This document shows, one piece after another, positions 36,435 to 45,745 of a DNA stretch of 51,758 nt; positions within the stretch are counted from its first letter, which is position 1, and each line of letters starts with the position of its first letter. The stretch is from Rothia gullae (GTDB taxonomy: Bacteria; Actinomycetota; Actinomycetes; Actinomycetales; Micrococcaceae), in contig NZ_JANCOC010000008.1 of assembly GCF_024294905.1 (NCBI RefSeq), positions 1-51,758 of the forward strand, given 5' to 3'. The translations under genes were made by a program, and so were the position numbers. The notes under the pieces were generated by a model, which was not told where the DNA came from, did not search any database, and was given only the letters and a program-made list of their open reading frames with translations.

Positions 36435-36494
36435 CAGCCCTAATCTTCTCCGTTCAGTGTAGAAGGTTAGGGCCTGTGCAGAAGGTTAGGGCTG
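36435..36494 (+). promoter_or_regulatory. Possible alternative hairpins upstream of the DyP gene
   Basis: The arm CAGCCCTAATCTTCT (36435-36449) can pair with either of two copies of AGAAGGTTAGGGC (36461-36473 and 36480-36492). The second copy pairs over more bases. Competing hairpins in the leader could act as an attenuator; this is inference. Confidence 0.4.
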
Positions 36495-36536
36495 GATTCA
36501 TTGCAGGGGCGTACGCACGGGCGTACGGTGAATTTT

Positions 36537-37475
36537 ATGCTTGCTTCAGAATCACAACAGGTCACTGCCAGCCCGAACGCTAACACCATTTTCATGGTGT
36601 GGAAGTTTAAGGAAGGCATCTGCCAGGATGCGCTCATTGAGGGGTTCCAGAACCTCTGCGGGCTCGTCATTAACCTCAACCACACCGCCGCGAACCGCTA
36701 CTCACCCGAGAACGCCAGCATTGTGCTGGGTATCAGCCACAGCGCGTGGCTGACCCTGGATCTGCCCAAGCCGCTGCCGCAGGAGCTCGTGGAGTTCGAG
36801 GAGATTAGGGGCCCCAAGCACACCGCGGTATCCACTCCCGGCGATTTGCACTTCCACATCCGCGCGACTCAGCCGTCCGTCGCCTACGATATGGCCTCCG
36901 CTATTACTGCGGCTCTGCGCGATATTGCTGAGGTACTGGATGAGGTGCATGGCTTCCGCTACTGGGACGGCCGCTCCATCATCGGTTTTGTGGACGGCAC
37001 CGAGAACCCACAGACCCCCGCGGCACGCGAATACTTCGGCATCATCGGTGACAGCGACCCCATGTACAAGGGCGGCAGCTACCAGTTCGTGCAGAAGTAC
37101 ATCCACGACATGACCGCGTGGAACGCCCTGCCCGTCTCCGAGCAGGAGAAGGTGATTGGCCGTTCCAAGCACGACGACATCGAGATGAGCGAGGACGAGA
37201 AGCCCGCCAACTCGCACTCCGCTATTGCCAATATCGGTGATGATTTCAAGGTTATTCGCGACAACATGCCCTTCGGCACCGTGGGTAACAACGAGCTGGG
37301 CACCTACTTCATCTGCTACGCCAGCACCTTCTCGACCGTTCAGAAGATGCTGAAGAACATGTTCATGGGAGTGGATGGTGCCTACTACGACCGCCTGCTG
37401 GATTTCAGCACCGCGGTGACCGGCACCCTCTTCTTCGTGCCGACCGTGGATATGCTCGGCGACTTCGCCGGCTAA
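36537..37475 (+). CDS. DyP-type heme peroxidase
   Basis: Dye-decolorizing peroxidases use heme and H2O2. The 312-aa protein has the hallmark GFVDG (150-154) with D153 as catalytic acid, the likely proximal heme His H227 in NSHSAI and R241 in VIRDNMPFG. There is no Tat or Sec signal, matching the cytosolic YfeX-like class. No encapsulin gene is nearby and no obvious cargo tail is seen. ATG 36537 is chosen with GGTGA upstream; the frame starting at TTG 36501 has no ribosome binding site. It ends in a terminator. Confidence 0.9.
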   Translation: MLASESQQVTASPNANTIFMVWKFKEGICQDALIEGFQNLCGLVINLNHTAANRYSPENASIVLGISHSAWLTLDLPKPLPQELVEFEEIRGPKHTAVSTPGDLHFHIRATQPSVAYDMASAITAALRDIAEVLDEVHGFRYWDGRSIIGFVDGTENPQTPAAREYFGIIGDSDPMYKGGSYQFVQKYIHDMTAWNALPVSEQEKVIGRSKHDDIEMSEDEKPANSHSAIANIGDDFKVIRDNMPFGTVGNNELGTYFICYASTFSTVQKMLKNMFMGVDGAYYDRLLDFSTAVTGTLFFVPTVDMLGDFAG

Positions 37476-37504
37476 GATCAGCTACCCTCAGCTGAATTCT
37501 CGTG

Positions 37505-38900
<1,396 letters not shown>

Positions 38901-38932
38901 ACCCGCTCTTCAACCCGTTTAAGGAGAACCCT

Positions 38933-39442
38933 ATGAGCATCACTCATGTTCCCGATGAGGAGCTTCTCGTCTTCGATCACGAGATCGCAGCCCCGGTCGA
39001 GGACGTCTTCGGCGCCTACCTAGACCCCGAACTGCTGGTCCGCTGGTACGGCCCTGCCGGCTGGCACGTGCGCCACACCGATGTTGTCGTGGAGCCCGTC
39101 GTCGGCGGCGTTCAGCGCCTGTCCATGATCAACGAGGTTGACCCCTCGGTGTCCTGCATTCTGCAGAGCCGCTTTTTGAGCATTAAACCCTTCAAGGAAC
39201 TCGAATACGCCGAGCAGCTGCCCGACCACCTGGGTAACCCCGGTAGCGTGCTAGTGTACCAGCGTCACCGTTTCTTCCCCGAAACCGTGATTACCGCCGA
39301 CGGCGTGGGTTCCGGTACCCGTATCGTCATTGAGATTGGCCCTATGCCCGCCTCGGTCCACGAGGAGGTGCGCACCACCTGGCGTTCGACCTTCGCCCGC
39401 CTGGATGACGTGCTCGCCGCCCGCGCACGCGGAGAGCTCTAA
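38933..39442 (+). CDS. SRPBCC (AHSA1-like) domain protein
   Basis: This 169-aa protein shows the START/AHSA1 pattern: FDHEIAAPVEDVFGAYLDPELLVRWYGP at the N terminus, a central beta sheet, and a C-terminal helix TTWRSTFARLDDVLAAR. Such proteins bind hydrophobic ligands or assist folding; no specific function can be given. AAGGAG lies 7 nt before ATG 38933. It starts 32 nt after tgt and is probably cotranscribed with it. Confidence 0.82.
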   Translation: MSITHVPDEELLVFDHEIAAPVEDVFGAYLDPELLVRWYGPAGWHVRHTDVVVEPVVGGVQRLSMINEVDPSVSCILQSRFLSIKPFKELEYAEQLPDHLGNPGSVLVYQRHRFFPETVITADGVGSGTRIVIEIGPMPASVHEEVRTTWRSTFARLDDVLAARARGEL

Positions 39443-39483
39443 AACCCGCCGCACCAGCTGCCTGAGATAGCTTCGAGACACGG

Positions 39484-39528
39484 AAGCGCCGCGTCGACGG
39501 ATCATTCGTCAACGCGGCGCTTGTGTTT
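39484..39528. terminator. Terminator between convergent genes
   Basis: AAGCGCCGCGT/ACGCGGCGCTT plus inner GACG/CGTC gives a 15-bp stem; TTGTGTTT follows on the plus strand. Confidence 0.75.
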
Positions 39529-39590
39529 AACACCCGTGCTTTGCGGGGGTGTGCCTTCTGGGGTGTGCCCTGCCTGGTGTGAGTCGTAAA

Positions 39591-40289
39591 CTAGTTGATC
39601 AGCTTCAAGGTAATGACGCTGCTGCCACCATCCAGGGACACGCACTCGGGAGCCGCACGATCCGCACCGTCGCCCGGCTTCCAGTAGCAGCGCGCCGACA
39701 TAACGGTACGCTCACCATTCGCCTTACCGGTCACCTCGGCGGGGTTCTGCACCACAAACTGGCGGATTAGTTCACGCGCAAACAGGCAATCCACCGCACC
39801 CGAGGTCACCTGAACCGTAGCGTTGTACTTCAGGTAGCCGGTAGCGTCCATGCTGCCGCAACTACCGCCCGCAGACTGAACATCCGAGCTGGACAGGTTT
39901 GCGGTGCTCGACGCCTTTGCCACTGCACTCGCTGAAGTGTTCGCCTTAGCCGATGCGGAAGGGCTCGACGCCGCGATCGCCGTGGGGCTTGCGGTGGTGA
40001 TGGTTCCGGGGCTCACGGTAGCCACCGCGGTGGGGGTGTACACGGTACCAGCAGTCGGGGTGCTTTCAGTGACCGTTGCGGTGCGGGTGGGGTTGGCGGT
40101 TGCCTTCGCGCTCGTAGCGCTGGGGCTAGGGGTTGCGGTGGCGCTCGGGGAGGCGGTGGTTGCGGCGCCTCCGGAGCATGCCGTCAGTGCCAGCAGCAGC
40201 GTGGCACCGAGCGCTACGGGGCTGGTGCGGAGCGTAGTAGAACGAGCCTGGGTAGAAGTCTGGGTAGAGTGCTTCTGTGCCGGATGCAT
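39591..40289 (-). CDS. Secreted lipoprotein, Thr/Ala/Ser-rich linker, unknown C-terminal domain
   Basis: This 232-aa protein has a lipoprotein signal with lipobox LTAC (Cys38) after a basic N terminus. A long spacer of Ser, Thr, Ala and Pro (about 40-140) follows. The C-terminal ~90 residues contain four cysteines (GSCGSM, VDCLFA, ARCYWK, PECVSL) that probably form two disulfides. The layout resembles small secreted actinobacterial lipoproteins, but I do not recognise the domain. AGAAAGGT precedes ATG 40289. A similar linker design is seen in the DUF4232 lipoprotein of this window, but the C-terminal domains differ. Confidence 0.8.
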   Translation of the reverse strand: MHPAQKHSTQTSTQARSTTLRTSPVALGATLLLALTACSGGAATTASPSATATPSPSATSAKATANPTRTATVTESTPTAGTVYTPTAVATVSPGTITTASPTAIAASSPSASAKANTSASAVAKASSTANLSSSDVQSAGGSCGSMDATGYLKYNATVQVTSGAVDCLFARELIRQFVVQNPAEVTGKANGERTVMSARCYWKPGDGADRAAPECVSLDGGSSVITLKLIN

Positions 40290-40589
40290 GGTGACCTTTC
40301 TACGTCATCGGTTCGGGTTCCTATCATTATTCTAAAGACGCTACCTGTGAGCTAGCTATACGGCATCTTAGGAACCTGCAGGGTGCCCCCGCTAGGGCAG
40401 AGCGGGTAGGGCGGCGGCGCATCCGGTGGCGCGCATCGGGCGGCGCCCCCAGCCGGCGGGGTCTGCCTGAGTGTGGTGAAACGACATTGTTATCTCTCCC
40501 GGAAATAAACCTTTTGCACCCTTTGCAGAAGGTAGTTAAAGCATACGTTTAACCCCGTTCAAGACCGTTTTATTACAGCGGAACGCCCC
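40290..40589. other. Intergenic region, nothing recognised
   Basis: This stretch contains a GC-rich patch (about 40410-40460) with loose repeats and otherwise no gene, tRNA or clear terminator that I can support. Confidence 0.4.
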
Positions 40590-41102
40590 CTACTTCTGCG
40601 GCAGGTAGGAGCTCAACAGTTCACGCTGCTCGGGGGACAATCGAGTCAAACGCCCCGCAACCGAATCCCAGAACGCCAGCACGGTAAAGGCACGCACGCA
40701 TTCGCGGCCGTCCACCGGGGAGAGAATCGAGTAGCCAATACGCACGGATGCGGCGCTGACCTTCTCCACGTTCAGGCGCACCGGCACGGGCTCACCGGTG
40801 TAGGGCAGCTGAGCCAGGTAGCGGATGCCGTGCTCGGCAATGAGCGCCTGCACGCCCTCGGCAACCAGCTCAAAAAGCGGAATCGGAGGCTGCGGTGCCA
40901 CGGTGGGCTTCTGCCCGGAGGAGGGCGGCGGGCCGAAGAGCGCCACGCGGGCTTCTTCCATGACTGAGAGGATGGCAACGTTGTTGACGTGCCCGTAGGC
41001 GTCCATATCGCCCCAGCGTGCGGGTACGTACACCAGCAGTTTGTCGGTGGTACCGACCTCAGAGGCGGGGGTCTTTTCGCGGTTCTTTTCGGGGCTTTGC
41101 AT
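40590..41102 (-). CDS. Hotdog-fold acyl-CoA thioesterase
   Basis: This 170-aa protein has the 4-hydroxybenzoyl-CoA thioesterase motif RWGDMDAYGHVNN (29-41), with D34 (or D32) as the likely catalytic acid and G37-H38 in the active-site turn. It later has GIRYLAQLPY and VEKVSAASVRIGYSI. It probably hydrolyses acyl-CoA esters in the cytoplasm; the chain specificity is unknown. The N terminus (1-20) is charged and disordered. TAGAGT lies 7 nt before the ATG with no ribosome binding site, so a leaderless transcript is predicted. Confidence 0.87.
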   Translation of the reverse strand: MQSPEKNREKTPASEVGTTDKLLVYVPARWGDMDAYGHVNNVAILSVMEEARVALFGPPPSSGQKPTVAPQPPIPLFELVAEGVQALIAEHGIRYLAQLPYTGEPVPVRLNVEKVSAASVRIGYSILSPVDGRECVRAFTVLAFWDSVAGRLTRLSPEQRELLSSYLPQK

Positions 41103-41109
41103 GGTTTTA

Positions 41110-41115
41110 ACTCTA
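41110..41115 (-). promoter_or_regulatory. -10 box for the leaderless thioesterase gene
   Basis: On the minus strand TAGAGT ends 7 nt before the ATG at 41102. No Shine-Dalgarno sequence lies between. Confidence 0.55.
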
Positions 41116-41220
41116 CTCCCCCGCCGCTGTGAGGCGGCTATTCGTACGAATCTGCAAGGTACAGCAAATGGATCAAGTGATGATGATTCAGGTGCTAGAA
41201 ATATGTTTGGTAGTTAAAGC

Positions 41221-41258
41221 GATGAGGCTCGAAAGCTACGATGCTTTCGAGCCTCATC
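41221..41258. terminator. 16-bp perfect palindrome, probable terminator
   Basis: GATGAGGCTCGAAAGC and its exact complement flank the 6-nt loop TACGAT. It lies downstream of the permease gene (minus strand) by about 190 nt. T runs are weak on both sides, so it could also be a processing or regulatory hairpin. Confidence 0.6.
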
Positions 41259-41447
41259 CAACACACAGACATTTGAACGCATACAAGATTATACGGTTCA
41301 CTGTCTATGATAGACCCACCCTGAGGGTCAACGGCATTTTTACGGTTTTATGACGAGGAATTCCAGAAATTTTCCGTATTTTTCGTTTATTACTGTGTTG
41401 GAGTCTCTGCGGGCCCCAACACCGGCCCTCCCGGTAGCTACAGAACC

Positions 41448-42953
41448 TTAACGGCCCAGCGTAGCCGCAGTCTCCAGGGCATGATCAGCGTCGTACTTCA
41501 TGGCGTCGTACTCGGCAGTTGCCTGCTGAGCCTCCACAAAGGTCTGCTCATCAATCACGTGAGTGTGGCGGATACGAGCAAAGTACAGCAGGCTCAGCAC
41601 CACAAAGTAGCCCACGCCCACAATTGCCGGAACCATAGAACCGCGCACCATGAAGAGCGCAACCCACACCGCGAAGAGCAGCAAAACGCCAACCGCCGCG
41701 GTGAACTGGCCACCCCACAGGCGGAAACCATTGGTGGCAGGCTCAACACGCTTGTACACAACGTAAGCGAACAGAATCAGAACCCACACGGTCAGCGCGC
41801 ACACCATGATTACGAAAATCATGGAGAGAAACGCTTCCTTCGGACTGTACAGCGCCAGCAGAATAGCAATGACCATGCCGCTGGTCGATACCCACACGGC
41901 GCGAGCCGGAACACCAGCACGGTTCACCTGAGCCAGCTGGCGAGGCGCCATGCCGTCAACCGCCAGGGAATGCAGCAGACGCGCACCCGCGTACAGGTTT
42001 GCGTTCGCGCTCGACAGTGCCGCAATCAGCACCACAAAGTTCACGAAGTGCGCCACACCCTGAATGCCGAGCTGTTCAAAGACCAGAACGAACGGGGAAG
42101 CATCCACCGCATCGCCTATGCCCGAGGCCGAACGCCACGGAATGATAGCAACAACAATCAGCACCGCCAGCACGTAGAAAGTCGCCAGGCGAATCATCAT
42201 CGCCTTCGCCGAGGAACGCACCGACCGGGAGGGGTCCTTCGCCTCCGCAGCAGAGATCGAGATCATCTCAATACCACCGAAGGAGAACATCACAACAGCC
42301 AACGACAGCCACACCGACTGAGGGCCGTTAGGCATAAAACCGCCGTCGTTGAAGAGGTTCGCGGTACCCACCGCGGCGTGACCGGGCAGACCGAAGAAAA
42401 CCAGGCACAGGCCCACCAGCAGGAAGGCAATAATCGAAATGACCTTAATCGAAGACAGGAAGAACTCCAGCATGCCGAAAGACTTCACGCTGGTCAGGTT
42501 CAGCACAATCAGCGCCACACCAAACGAGGCAATACCAACCCACAGGGGCAACTGCGGCCACCAATAGTTCAAGTACATCGCAACCGACACCAGCTCAACA
42601 CCGGCAATCAGAACAGTCGCCGTCCAGTAGGCGATGCGAGTCAAAAAGCCCGCGAAGGGGCCCAGGTAGCGGGTAGCAATAGTGCCGAAACCACCGCGGA
42701 CAGGGTAGCGAACCGCCATTTCACCGGTCGCCGCGCCAATCACCGAAGCGAGCGCAGAACCAATAGCGTAGGTGAGAATGACCGCGGGACCAGCCATCGC
42801 AATGGCGGTGCCCGAACCCAAGAAGAGGCCCGTACCGAGCGCGGAACCCATCACGATCATGGTCATCTGTCCGTGGGACAGAGAACGCTTCAGGGTGCGC
42901 GATCCGGCGGTCCCCGCTGCAGCGTGGCTGCGGGTATCGTCGTTGTGGGACAC
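41448..42953 (-). CDS. Amino acid permease, APC superfamily (paralogue 1)
   Basis: This 501-aa membrane protein has about 12 transmembrane helices. The family signature is near the N terminus: SLSHGQMTMIVMGSALGTGL, then GSGTAIAMAGPAVILTYAIG, and later FSFGGIEMISISAAEAKDPSR. It is expected to import an amino acid with a proton; the substrate is unknown. It starts with GTG behind GGAAGG. It is 50% or more similar by eye to the next upstream gene, so the two arose by tandem duplication. A 16-bp palindrome (43046-43061) lies in its promoter region. Confidence 0.9.
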   Translation of the reverse strand: MSHNDDTRSHAAAGTAGSRTLKRSLSHGQMTMIVMGSALGTGLFLGSGTAIAMAGPAVILTYAIGSALASVIGAATGEMAVRYPVRGGFGTIATRYLGPFAGFLTRIAYWTATVLIAGVELVSVAMYLNYWWPQLPLWVGIASFGVALIVLNLTSVKSFGMLEFFLSSIKVISIIAFLLVGLCLVFFGLPGHAAVGTANLFNDGGFMPNGPQSVWLSLAVVMFSFGGIEMISISAAEAKDPSRSVRSSAKAMMIRLATFYVLAVLIVVAIIPWRSASGIGDAVDASPFVLVFEQLGIQGVAHFVNFVVLIAALSSANANLYAGARLLHSLAVDGMAPRQLAQVNRAGVPARAVWVSTSGMVIAILLALYSPKEAFLSMIFVIMVCALTVWVLILFAYVVYKRVEPATNGFRLWGGQFTAAVGVLLLFAVWVALFMVRGSMVPAIVGVGYFVVLSLLYFARIRHTHVIDEQTFVEAQQATAEYDAMKYDADHALETAATLGR

Positions 42954-43045
42954 GAAGGTGCCTTCCGTCAGTACGCCTTAGGGGCGTGATGTGCAATGTG
43001 TGCTCGCACCCGGCTTCTGCGGCTTCTAGCCTCGTTGACGGGTAC

Positions 43046-43061
43046 GAATAGTTAACTATTC
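43046..43061. promoter_or_regulatory. Palindrome upstream of permease 1
   Basis: GAATAGTT-AACTATTC is a perfect 16-bp palindrome located 93 nt before the permease GTG. It overlaps -10-like sequence (TAGAAT on the minus strand), fitting a repressor site. Confidence 0.5.
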
Positions 43062-43112
43062 TACGGGCACACTCACATCGCTCAGAACGGCGCCGTCTAG
43101 AGCGCAGAAGCG

Positions 43113-43152
43113 AAAGGCACCGAACGGGGGTGCTCCCCCATCCGGTGCCTTT
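43113..43152 (-). terminator. Terminator of permease 2
   Basis: AAAGGCACCG/CGGTGCCTTT encloses a second GGGGG/CCCCC helix. It lies about 30 nt after the permease 2 stop. The tail on the minus strand has TTT then mixed bases. Confidence 0.75.
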
Positions 43153-43183
43153 TATGTTTTGCCTCGCGAGGCTTCCACGCTAT

Positions 43184-44638
43184 TTAGTGCTGTGCCGCGC
43201 TGGTGTTCTCGTCGGCGTGCATAGCGTCCAAATCGGGACGCTCATAACCGCCCTGAGCCTTCGACGAGATGGCGTAGCCAATAGAAATCAGCACGAAGAA
43301 GACGATGCCGAGCATGATGGATTCCTGAACACCCGAGCCGGGCAACATGAACATTGCCGCCAGGGTCGCCAGAACACCCGCCAGAGCCAGACCTGCGGTG
43401 ACGCGACCACCCAGCACGGTGAAGGAGGAGGCGTCCTTCTGGTCCTTCTTGTACGCCTGGTAGGTCAGCAGAATCATGACCCACACGATCAGGATGCACA
43501 GGGTCACCAGCGCCATGAGCAGGGCAAAGATGTCGCCAATCTTGGCAACAGCCATCACGGTTGCCACGACAACACCGGTGAAGGAGATGAGCAGAGCCAC
43601 GACCGGCACGCCGCGCGAGGAGGTGCGGGCAGCCACTACGGGAGCCATGCGGTCAGAGCCCAAGGCGTGTAGCAGGCGAGTTGCCGCGTATAGGGAGGCG
43701 TTAGCGCCAGAGAGCGCAGCAACGAGCACCACGAAGTTCATGATGTCCGCCGCGAAGGGGATACCCAGTTCAGAGAAGACGACCACGAACGGCGACTCGG
43801 TCAGATCCGAGTTCTGTGCGGCGGTCTGCCAGGGCACTAGACACAGAATAATTGCCATGGATACCACGTAGAAGGTGGACAGGCGCCAGATCATTGCCTT
43901 CACACTGGTTGCCACCGAGCGTGCCGGGTCCTTCGCCTCCGCTGCGGAGAGAGAAATCATTTCCACGCCGCCGAAGGAGAACATGACAACAGCCATCGAA
44001 ATCCAGATGGATGCGGGGCCGTTGGGCAAGAAGCCGCCGTCGTTCACAAGGTTTGCGGTACCCACCGCAGCATGGCCGGGCAGACCCACGAACACCAGCA
44101 GTACACCAATCACCATGAACACGATGACGGCAGAAACCTTAATCGAAGAGAGCATAAACTCCAGCGCGCCGAAGGACTTCACGCTCACCAGGTTCAGCAT
44201 CAGGATAATCGCGCCGAAGAGAGCGACGAACACAGCCAGGGGAACGTCCGGGAACCAGTACGCCATGTAGTGGCCAACCGCCACCAGCTCAGCACCAGCC
44301 AGCGGCACGGTGCACGCCCAATACGCCCAGCGAGTCAGGTAGCCGCTAAAGGGATTCAGGTATCGGCTCGCAATAGTACCGAAACCACCCTGGACGGGGT
44401 GACGCACGGACATTTCGCCCGCGCACGCAGCAATGGTTGCCGCAATCATCGCACCAATAGCGTAAGAGATGATTGCGCCGGGGCCCGCAATTTTAATGGC
44501 GGAGGAGGAGCCTAGGAACAGGCCCGTACCCAGCGCCAAGCCCATCGCAATCATGGTCAACTGGCCGTGGGAGAGGGAACGATTCAACGAGTCGTTCTTC
44601 TCCGACTGCTCGGGGGTGTTCCCCTGCAGTTTAGACAT
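43184..44638 (-). CDS. Amino acid permease, APC superfamily (paralogue 2)
   Basis: This 484-aa, roughly 12-helix transporter is a close paralogue of the downstream gene: the same SLSHGQLTMIAMGLALGTGL, SVRHPVQGGFGTIASRYL and FSFGGVEMISLSAAEAKDPAR segments occur at matching positions. It differs mainly in the hydrophilic termini and in the external loops, so the two probably import different amino acids. ATG 44638 has AAAGAGA upstream. A terminator separates it from paralogue 1, so each has its own transcription unit. Confidence 0.9.
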   Translation of the reverse strand: MSKLQGNTPEQSEKNDSLNRSLSHGQLTMIAMGLALGTGLFLGSSSAIKIAGPGAIISYAIGAMIAATIAACAGEMSVRHPVQGGFGTIASRYLNPFSGYLTRWAYWACTVPLAGAELVAVGHYMAYWFPDVPLAVFVALFGAIILMLNLVSVKSFGALEFMLSSIKVSAVIVFMVIGVLLVFVGLPGHAAVGTANLVNDGGFLPNGPASIWISMAVVMFSFGGVEMISLSAAEAKDPARSVATSVKAMIWRLSTFYVVSMAIILCLVPWQTAAQNSDLTESPFVVVFSELGIPFAADIMNFVVLVAALSGANASLYAATRLLHALGSDRMAPVVAARTSSRGVPVVALLISFTGVVVATVMAVAKIGDIFALLMALVTLCILIVWVMILLTYQAYKKDQKDASSFTVLGGRVTAGLALAGVLATLAAMFMLPGSGVQESIMLGIVFFVLISIGYAISSKAQGGYERPDLDAMHADENTSAAQH

Positions 44639-44691
44639 AACGTATCTCTTTCTTAGATATGCTGTGTATTGGATAAAGCTGAAATGGCAAT

Positions 44692-44717
44692 GCCGCCCAG
44701 GCGTTAGGCCGGGCGGC
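44692..44717 (-). terminator. Hairpin after the yhhQ-like gene
   Basis: GCCGCCC pairs with GGGCGGC around a 12-nt loop, about 30 nt after the stop. No T run follows, so it is weak evidence for a terminator. Confidence 0.4.
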
Positions 44718-44745
44718 TCTGCACATCAGCTGTCAGGAGGTTAGC

Positions 44746-45474
44746 TTACGCCACGTACTCGAGTTCGTGACGCTTGAACCAACCAATAATCGGGTAGCTG
44801 ATCGGCATGAGGAGCACCTCGACCAGGCACTTGTAGATATAGCCGATCAGGACGTAGTTGATGAATGCTTCCACGGTGTCGATGCCGAGCACCGGTGCCG
44901 CAATGGAGCAAAAGATGACGGTATCGAGCAGCTCACCGACCAGTGTGGAGACAATCATACGCAGCCACAGGAAACGGCCCTTGCTTGCCTTCTTCATTGC
45001 CACCATGACCCAGGCGTTCAGGGTCTGACCGAAAAGGTAACCGAGCAGGGAGCCCGCAAAAATCTGCCAGACCGGACCGAGAACCTGCGCGAACGCCTCC
45101 TGGCCGGTGTAGAAGCTCGCAGCGGGCAGATGCACGATCAGCAGGAAGCACAGGGCCGCAAAAGCAGCCGAGCCGAAGGACGCCACAATCGCGCGGCGGG
45201 CACGCTTGAAGCCGTACACCTCAGAAAGAAGGTCGCCAATCACGTAGGCGAGCGGGAAGAGGAAGAAACCACCATCGGTAACAATGGTCGAGCCAATCAG
45301 GGGCAGCTCGAAGGGCAGCGGACCGAACTCCACGCCCTTGGTTGCACCAATATTCGAAATGATCAGGATGACGCAGGATGCGCCCAGCAGCAGATCAAAG
45401 TAGCCGCGGCGACCAGCCCAGGGCACCGTAACGGTGCTCGTCTGAGTCTTAGATTCGCTAACGGGTTTAGCCAT
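44746..45474 (-). CDS. yhhQ: Queuosine precursor transporter, YhhQ/DUF165 family
   Basis: YhhQ-type proteins import preQ0, preQ1 or related 7-deazaguanines. The 242-aa protein has about six membrane segments and the family stretches SNIGATKGVEFG, DGGFFLFPLAYVIGDLLSEVYGFKRAR, GSLLGYLFGQTLNAWVMVAMK and STLVGELLDTVIFCSIA. I choose ATG 45474 with GGGGA upstream; the frame is open 20 codons further. The upstream leader can fold into a structured element (45523-45579). The tgt gene 6 kb away would use the imported base. Short N-terminal hydrophilic tail. Confidence 0.87.
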   Translation of the reverse strand: MAKPVSESKTQTSTVTVPWAGRRGYFDLLLGASCVILIISNIGATKGVEFGPLPFELPLIGSTIVTDGGFFLFPLAYVIGDLLSEVYGFKRARRAIVASFGSAAFAALCFLLIVHLPAASFYTGQEAFAQVLGPVWQIFAGSLLGYLFGQTLNAWVMVAMKKASKGRFLWLRMIVSTLVGELLDTVIFCSIAAPVLGIDTVEAFINYVLIGYIYKCLVEVLLMPISYPIIGWFKRHELEYVA

Positions 45475-45522
45475 TACTTTCCCCAAGTCTTTCTTCATGC
45501 GATGTGTTTCTTCACGTAAGGT

Positions 45523-45579
45523 ACGAGCCCTCACGCGTGGTGGTGAGCCTGCAATGCAGGGCAGGGGTCACCGGCTCGT
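45523..45579 (-). promoter_or_regulatory. Structured leader upstream of yhhQ
   Basis: Outer arms ACGAGCC and GGCTCGT (7 bp) enclose GGTGA/TCACC with CCTGC/GCAGG inside, and a CACGCGTG palindrome. It lies 49 nt before the start codon and about 14 nt after a predicted transcription start (TACTAT -10 box, minus strand, 45600-45605). It could be a riboswitch-like element; it does not match the preQ1-I consensus that I know. Confidence 0.4.
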
Positions 45580-45733
45580 CTGCCACCCGAGCCTATCTAA
45601 TAGTACCTATATGCCGTGCCGGCGGCAGGTTTGTGGGCTTCGTTCAAGAGTGTGGACGCTTTATGTGCCCGGCTACCCGGTGTGGGGTGCCTGCGGAGCC
45701 ACCTCATCCCGGCGGCGGCAGAACCCCCGCACC

Positions 45734-45739
45734 TACAAT
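45734..45739 (+). promoter_or_regulatory. -10 box for the leaderless alpha/beta hydrolase gene
   Basis: TACAAT is 6 nt before ATG 45746, with no ribosome binding site. This predicts a leaderless transcript. Confidence 0.55.
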
Positions 45740-45745
45740 GGATGT

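Larger units (their letters stand above)
41103..41447. other. Intergenic region between thioesterase and permease genes
   Basis: The stretch holds the thioesterase promoter at one end and a strong palindrome in the middle. The remaining 190 nt to the permease gene contain a small GACCC/GGGTC hairpin (about 41311-41327) and nothing else I can name. Confidence 0.45.

Noticed and set aside
40531..41220. 12-nt direct repeat GGTAGTTAAAGC flanking the thioesterase gene
   Set aside because: Dozens of such 12-nt matches are expected by chance in 50 kb, and there is no inverted repeat or mobile gene, so it is not evidence of transposition.
41129..41353. 74-codon plus-strand frame over the palindrome at 41221-41258
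   Set aside because: It runs through a terminator-like palindrome and has no ribosome binding site.
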